From positions 1 to 10,135 of the forward strand of contig PXDL01000318.1 of the NCBI GenBank assembly GCA_003566395.1: a DNA stretch of 10,135 nucleotides. Direction: 5' to 3'. The notes beneath the pieces were generated by a model. It searched no databases. It was not told the origin of the DNA and was given only the letters and a program-made list of their open reading frames with translations. The position numbers were made by a program, and so were the translations under genes. This document shows positions 5,516-10,135 of this stretch, one piece after another (the first letter of the stretch is position 1; every line of letters begins with the position of its first letter). Source of the stretch: Balneolia bacterium. GTDB lineage: Bacteria; Bacteroidota; Rhodothermia; Balneolales; Cyclonatronaceae.

Positions 5516-8500
5516 TTGAAAACAACAAAACTTATATTGTTCCTCGCTTCATTGTCTTTGTTTGCATCGCTGCTATTTTCTGAAGTAAACGGACAGCATT
5601 TCATTCCGTTAACTACAGATTATCATGTGGTGACCTACCAGAGCCAGGACGGGCTCCCGACAAATCTTACGAAGTCGGTTATCAAAGATGATGAAGGGTT
5701 TGTCTGGTTTGCCACCGACGCGGGAATTGTGCGTTATGACGGCAAGAATATGGTTCATTACGAGGACCGGCTTGTATCGGTCTACCCGAAAGGTTTTTTC
5801 AAAACTTCGGACGGAGATCTGCTCATTTATCACGACGACGGTATTTCGCGGGTTGAATATCATACCGCCCGTATGCTTGAGCTTTCCGTGGTAGAGAGAG
5901 GCGGAGGCAGTACAGGCCCGTATAACCTGAATTTTCCCAAATCGATGTATGAAGACCGAAACGGGATTTTATGGGTTGGTGAAATTTATTCCGTTGCAGC
6001 TCTTCATGAGGGCGAAATATACCGGTACTTTCTGCCCGATCGCTATCGTACGTCCAGTTTTATACGCTCTTTTGAATTCGCCGAAGACAAGCATGGAACA
6101 CTTCTGGTATCGTCTCAGCAGAGCGGGATTTTCTATCCCGGAAAAGATCGCGAGTTTAGATTAATTGAAGGATCGGAGGCTCTGGGTACGGTCAATTCCT
6201 TAATATATGAGCCGGTAACCGAAAAAATCTGGGCGGGAACAGCAACCGGAATTCATGCTGTACAAGCAATCTATGATTCTTTCGGTAATATCTCGGGTTT
6301 TGACTTCGAACAGATTACATCAATTCCCAACATTTCCAAGCTGACCACCGACGGCTCGGGAATAGTTTATGCCGGAGGATGGAGAAATGAAGATGCGGGT
6401 CTAATGCGTCTTACTATTTATAATGAAGACTCGATTGAAATCAGACGTATTCAGGCCCACACGCTCAATTCCATAAATGATATCCGCCTGACGGGGAACG
6501 GACAGCTCTGGACGGCCACCGATGAAGGGATTGCATTTCTGAACCGGACTTTCTTCAGCAAAGTGCCGGTAATGCAGGATCGTAATTTCGTACAGTCTGT
6601 CACCCGGAAACCCGGCTCGGACACCTTCTTTTTTACCGATGCATCCAAAGTTTATGAGGTGACCCATTCGCCTTCCGGATACGATGTCAGAACCCGCTTT
6701 ACCAATCCGGAGATCGATGATATTTTAAGCGTGACGGCAACGAGTAAGGGAATCTGGTTCTCCACATCGCGGGGGCGGAAATACTTTCTCGAGCACGGCC
6801 GGCCGAATGAAGATGTGATTCGATTGAAAAGCAACGGGGATAACGAAACGGCGATATTTTTCAGCTTTACCGACAGTGAAAACACTGTTTGGTACACGGC
6901 TTACAATCAGGCGATAATCGGTAGATATGACGCCGGCCTCAACCATACATACTTCAGCGAAGATGAAGGCATAGATCAGTACATTTCGGTAATTCGTCAG
7001 GCTCCGGACGGTACGATCTACGCCGCAAGTTCGGGTAAAAATAAACTGTATCGCTACGACAGGCAGGCTGACCGGTTCAGGGCCATGCCTGATTTCACAG
7101 AAGAAAATCGCAACTACTTTGAGCAGTTAATAATCCACGATATTTCAGTGAAAGAAAACGGCAATGTACTAATTGCGACCAACCGCGGACTTGCGGTGTA
7201 CGAAACCGAGTCGGCAACGTACAGCCGGTATTTACTGAACGAAGAAATTGATTACGAATACATAAAAAGCCTTTTGTATCAGCCGGAAGGTTACATTTGG
7301 GTAGGAACCGATAAAGGGCTGTTTGTCTATTCGGTTAAAGATGACTTGATTAGTCTTTATGATGAAACAAGTGGAGGGCTGCCGTCCCGAACACTCGCAT
7401 ACCGCGGACTCATAGAAAGCAAAAACAAAAATATATGGGTGGCGACATCGGCCGGAGTGGGGCGGTCTGAAGAAAGCTTCAGAATGAAAACCACGCCAAG
7501 GCCTGTAATTACCAGCGTTATTCTGAACGATGAATTCAAGAATCCCGATGATACCGCAACCCCGCTTGAAGTCGCGTATAATTCACTGCTTAGTATTCAT
7601 TTCGCAAGCCTTTCTTATCCGGCCTCTCGTATCAGGTACGAGTACAGGCTCAATAAAGAAGATTCATGGCAGAACATAGGAAATCAACATTTTCTGAATC
7701 TGAATCAACTTGCAACCGGGATGTACGAGGTTCAGATAAGAGCACTGCAAAGCGGTAGTTACTCATGGAGTGAGCCGGTCACCTACCGTTTTGATATTAA
7801 AGTGCCCTGGTTTCTGAAAGTAGAGTTTGTGGTGCTTTTCCTGCTGTTTTTTATACTCCTGGTTGCCGGTGTAACCCGGTTGCACACATCGCATCTGCGG
7901 AATACCAAAAACGAACTTGAGAAAATAGTTCAGCTTCGTATCGCCGAAGTAAAACAAAAAAACCAGGAATTGATTGCTGCAAAAGAGGAAGCTATTAGCG
8001 CGAATCATGCGAAAAGCTCATTTCTGGCCAATATGAGCCATGAAATCCGGACTCCCCTCAACGGTATAATCGGGTTTACGGATTTGCTGCAGAACACACA
8101 ACTGAATTCGGTGCAAAAAGAGTATATGAGCTATGTGTCCAGCTCTGCCAATACGCTTATGCAGCTCATCAATCAGATTCTGGACTTTTCCAAAATTGAG
8201 GCGGGAAAGCTGGAGCTTGAGCCGGAAGAGTTCAATCTGGAGGAGGTGTGCGAAGCAACGGTGCATGTGGTTAAATTTTCTGCACAGCAAAAAAATCTTC
8301 CGGTGTTCATGTATGCCGACCCCGGGTTGCCCGAGCGCATACGGCTGGATTCACTGCGGCTGCGTCAGGTTTTGGTAAATCTGATCGGAAATGCCGTAAA
8401 ATTTACCGACAAAGGCTTTGTAGAACTCAGAGCCGAGCCGGAATCAACGCTGAATGGAAATTCGGACCCGAATAAGCTGTATATACGATTTTCGGTAATC

Positions 8501-9664
8501 GATACCGGTATTGGAATAACCGAGGAGCAGAAAAAGCGGATTTTCTCACCCTTCTCTCAGGGCGATCTTTCTACCACAAGGAAGTACGGTGGCACAGGGC
8601 TCGGGCTTGCCATCACCAAAACTCTGATTGAGAATATGGGAGGCGAGCTGCATCTGCAAAGCGAACCCAACGAAGGCGCTACCTTTAGTTTTACAATTCC
8701 GGTCGAAATTGTAGAACCGGCAGCCAAGCCTGATCCGCAGATAGCTCTTCACTACAAAACCAATGTGTTTGTATGTCTGCCGGAGGGGCGGGGAGAGGCT
8801 ATACTCAGCAGATATTTGCGTAAAATGGGGCTAAATCCTGTGAATTTCACGTGCGGTGTGTTTCCTGAAAAAAACATAGTACGACCCAACGACCCCATGC
8901 TATTTGTTACCGACGCCGGATGTTTCAATAAATATAGTGAGACATTCTCCGCCCTTACCGGCCGGCTTTCAGCCAGGGCCGCATCAAAAAGTCAGGCGAT
9001 CATTTTATATGATGTGCTTCACGATGGCGAACCCGGAAAGCTGAAACAAGGTTTCCCATCCGATTTACCCTGTTCAATGGTGGGACGGCCCGGTCAGTAC
9101 AAAAAGATTTATGAATCGATTCTGATGCAGGTTCGATCCGCTTCGGTCCGTGAGGATAATGAGGCTCAGATACAGAAAGAAAACGAAGATTTTAACAGCT
9201 TCGAAAACAAGTACAACGGCCTTCAAAATCATACTCCGGTTGTGCTTATCGCCGACGACAGCCCGATAAACCTGAAGCTTTCTGTTACGCTGTGTAAACA
9301 AATCCTGAAATCGCAACATGTCGTTATCGAAACGGCCACCAATGGAGAAGAAGCCCTCAAAATTGCTTCCAGCCGGGAAGTGAACCTCATACTTATGTAT
9401 ATTCAAATGCCGGTTATGGATGGCTACACCGCAACGCGAAAAATCCGTGAAATGGAAGCCAGTCGTAATTTACTCATCGCTGTAACCGATGATGACGACG
9501 ATACGCTTCAGGAGCCCCGGCCGAGAATACCGATAATTGCACTTACGGCAGGTGCCACCAAGCAGGAAAAAGAAAAATGTATGGAAGCCGGCATGGACGG
9601 GTTTATCTCCAAGCCGATTAACCCGGCCGAATTTCAGTCGCTGATCAGGAAGTGGGTTTTATGA
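5516..9664 (+). CDS. Periplasmic beta-propeller hybrid sensor histidine kinase with two apparently inactive receiver domains
   Basis: A 1382-residue inner-membrane sensor kinase. Order: signal peptide (1-26, KTTK then a hydrophobic core, cleavage near VNG-Q); two-component regulator propeller repeats (about 40-665, such as GFVWFATDAGIVRYDG and GYIWVGTDKGLFVY); Y_Y_Y domain (about 689-763); membrane helix (about 769-787); coiled-coil linker; HisKA with phospho-acceptor His842 in MSHEIRTPLNG; HATPase with Asn959, DTGIGI (from 996) and GGTGLGL (1025-1031); a degenerate receiver-like domain (1082-1205); and a C-terminal receiver (about 1242-1382). That receiver has the Asp1247-Asp1248 pair, Thr1344 and Lys1366, but Tyr1295 at the phosphoacceptor position (LMYIQMP). 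Autophosphorylation should work; intramolecular transfer should not. There is no DNA-binding domain and no Hpt domain. The start is a TTG: an upstream in-frame TGA at 5489-5491 leaves no ATG option, and the TTG gives a proper signal peptide. The ligand is unknown; relatives in Bacteroidota often sense oligosaccharides. Confidence 0.92.
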   Translation: MKTTKLILFLASLSLFASLLFSEVNGQHFIPLTTDYHVVTYQSQDGLPTNLTKSVIKDDEGFVWFATDAGIVRYDGKNMVHYEDRLVSVYPKGFFKTSDGDLLIYHDDGISRVEYHTARMLELSVVERGGGSTGPYNLNFPKSMYEDRNGILWVGEIYSVAALHEGEIYRYFLPDRYRTSSFIRSFEFAEDKHGTLLVSSQQSGIFYPGKDREFRLIEGSEALGTVNSLIYEPVTEKIWAGTATGIHAVQAIYDSFGNISGFDFEQITSIPNISKLTTDGSGIVYAGGWRNEDAGLMRLTIYNEDSIEIRRIQAHTLNSINDIRLTGNGQLWTATDEGIAFLNRTFFSKVPVMQDRNFVQSVTRKPGSDTFFFTDASKVYEVTHSPSGYDVRTRFTNPEIDDILSVTATSKGIWFSTSRGRKYFLEHGRPNEDVIRLKSNGDNETAIFFSFTDSENTVWYTAYNQAIIGRYDAGLNHTYFSEDEGIDQYISVIRQAPDGTIYAASSGKNKLYRYDRQADRFRAMPDFTEENRNYFEQLIIHDISVKENGNVLIATNRGLAVYETESATYSRYLLNEEIDYEYIKSLLYQPEGYIWVGTDKGLFVYSVKDDLISLYDETSGGLPSRTLAYRGLIESKNKNIWVATSAGVGRSEESFRMKTTPRPVITSVILNDEFKNPDDTATPLEVAYNSLLSIHFASLSYPASRIRYEYRLNKEDSWQNIGNQHFLNLNQLATGMYEVQIRALQSGSYSWSEPVTYRFDIKVPWFLKVEFVVLFLLFFILLVAGVTRLHTSHLRNTKNELEKIVQLRIAEVKQKNQELIAAKEEAISANHAKSSFLANMSHEIRTPLNGIIGFTDLLQNTQLNSVQKEYMSYVSSSANTLMQLINQILDFSKIEAGKLELEPEEFNLEEVCEATVHVVKFSAQQKNLPVFMYADPGLPERIRLDSLRLRQVLVNLIGNAVKFTDKGFVELRAEPESTLNGNSDPNKLYIRFSVIDTGIGITEEQKKRIFSPFSQGDLSTTRKYGGTGLGLAITKTLIENMGGELHLQSEPNEGATFSFTIPVEIVEPAAKPDPQIALHYKTNVFVCLPEGRGEAILSRYLRKMGLNPVNFTCGVFPEKNIVRPNDPMLFVTDAGCFNKYSETFSALTGRLSARAASKSQAIILYDVLHDGEPGKLKQGFPSDLPCSMVGRPGQYKKIYESILMQVRSASVREDNEAQIQKENEDFNSFENKYNGLQNHTPVVLIADDSPINLKLSVTLCKQILKSQHVVIETATNGEEALKIASSREVNLILMYIQMPVMDGYTATRKIREMEASRNLLIAVTDDDDDTLQEPRPRIPIIALTAGATKQEKEKCMEAGMDGFISKPINPAEFQSLIRKWVL

Positions 9665-9730
9665 ACGGCCCGTACATCTCCTCGTGTTTCGGCGAATACA
9701 TAATCACTTTTTTCCACAACGACTTTTTGT

Positions 9731-10135
9731 ATGAATCCCACAGCATCAAAAAAGAAACTTGAACATTTACCGGCCGCTGCAGATCAAATTCTTTCTCAAG
9801 AAACCGACCGGGACCGCATTCTCCAACGTGTTTGCGAACTGCTGCATAAAGAGATAGACGTGTACGACTGGGTCGGGTTTTATATAGACGATCCCGAAAC
9901 CGAGCGCATGCTTTACCTCGGTCCTTATGTAGGAGAACCGACCGACCACACCCGCATTCCGTATGGAAAAGGCATTTGCGGTCAGGTGGCCGAATCGCAC
10001 CAAACCTTTGTGGTGGATGATGTTAACGCCCAGGATAACTATCTCTCCTGCAACATCCATGTCAAGTCGGAAATTGTGGTGCCGGTAATGAAAAACGGAA
10101 AGTTTGTGGCCCAGCTGGATATTGACTCTCATACC
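9731..10135 (+). CDS. GAF-domain protein resembling free methionine-(R)-sulfoxide reductase, 3' truncated by window edge
   Basis: 135 codons are visible and the frame is still open at the last base. After a helical N-terminus, residues about 15-135 match a GAF domain of the fRMsr (YebR) type: DWVGFYI, LGPYVGE, TRIPYGKGICG, VVDDVN, SEIVVP and LDIDS. By alignment from memory with E. coli YebR, Cys83 and Cys107 correspond to Cys94 and Cys118, with identical 24-residue spacing. The position of Cys84 is His73. The acidic residues of SEIV and LDID that line the substrate pocket are kept. If active, it would reduce free methionine-R-sulfoxide in the cytoplasm using thioredoxin. A GAF sensor role without catalysis is the alternative. 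It starts 66 bases after the kinase stop; no Shine-Dalgarno and no terminator are seen between them, so co-transcription is possible but unproven. Confidence 0.75.
   Translation, partial: MNPTASKKKLEHLPAAADQILSQETDRDRILQRVCELLHKEIDVYDWVGFYIDDPETERMLYLGPYVGEPTDHTRIPYGKGICGQVAESHQTFVVDDVNAQDNYLSCNIHVKSEIVVPVMKNGKFVAQLDIDSHT

Noticed and set aside
9665..9730. Terminator between the kinase and the GAF-domain gene
   Set aside because: There are short T-runs but no stem of useful length before them.
9767..10132. 121-residue open frame on the minus strand
   Set aside because: It lies antisense to the GAF-domain gene, which has clear family motifs; the minus-strand translation shows no recognisable domain.

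Overview
The window is ordinary chromosomal DNA of a bacterium from the Bacteroidota/Balneolota/Rhodothermota side of the tree. This is inferred from three things: a periplasmic two-propeller sensor kinase of a type common there, an FmdB-like protein without zinc ligands, and a near-absence of Shine-Dalgarno sequences. A halophilic Balneolota-like host would fit, but the sequence does not prove it. All seven confident genes lie on the + strand. I see no rRNA, tRNA, CRISPR array, insertion sequence or phage gene.

Layout: (1) 1-687 is the C-terminal part of a class I/II PLP-dependent aminotransferase, cut by the left edge. (2) 688-804 holds two small inverted repeats. (3) 805-1095 is an FmdB-family small protein that has lost three of four zinc-ribbon cysteines. 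(4) 1096-1384 has no convincing gene. (5) 1385-3297 is a compact + strand run: a GbsR/MarR-type regulator, a YraN/UPF0102 nuclease-fold protein and a monofunctional proline dehydrogenase. (6) 3311-5425 follows 13 bases later and encodes a multi-pass membrane protein with a gluzincin-type metallopeptidase site (HELVH plus a downstream Glu) and a helical-repeat tail. (7) After a 90-base, very AT-rich gap, 5516-9664 encodes a 1382-residue membrane sensor histidine kinase. (8) 9731-10135 is the start of a GAF-fold protein resembling free methionine-(R)-sulfoxide reductase, cut by the right edge.

The most notable gene is the kinase. Its signal peptide, beta-propellers, Y_Y_Y domain, membrane helix, HisKA and HATPase look intact. 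It carries two C-terminal receiver-like domains and neither looks able to take phosphate. The first (about residues 1082-1205) lacks the acidic pocket and the Thr/Lys switch. The second keeps the acidic pair, Thr and Lys but has Tyr1295 (TAT, 9398-9400) where the phosphoacceptor Asp belongs, plus an inserted acidic loop. It therefore looks like a hybrid kinase by architecture but not by phosphorelay chemistry. The membrane metallopeptidase directly upstream is the second most interesting gene, because its architecture has no clear named function.

Functional links: genes 1385-5425 could be one transcript, joining a possible osmolyte-type regulator, proline catabolism and a membrane protease. 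The kinase probably has its own promoter in the AT-rich gap. No stand-alone response regulator is in the window, so the kinase's target is unknown.
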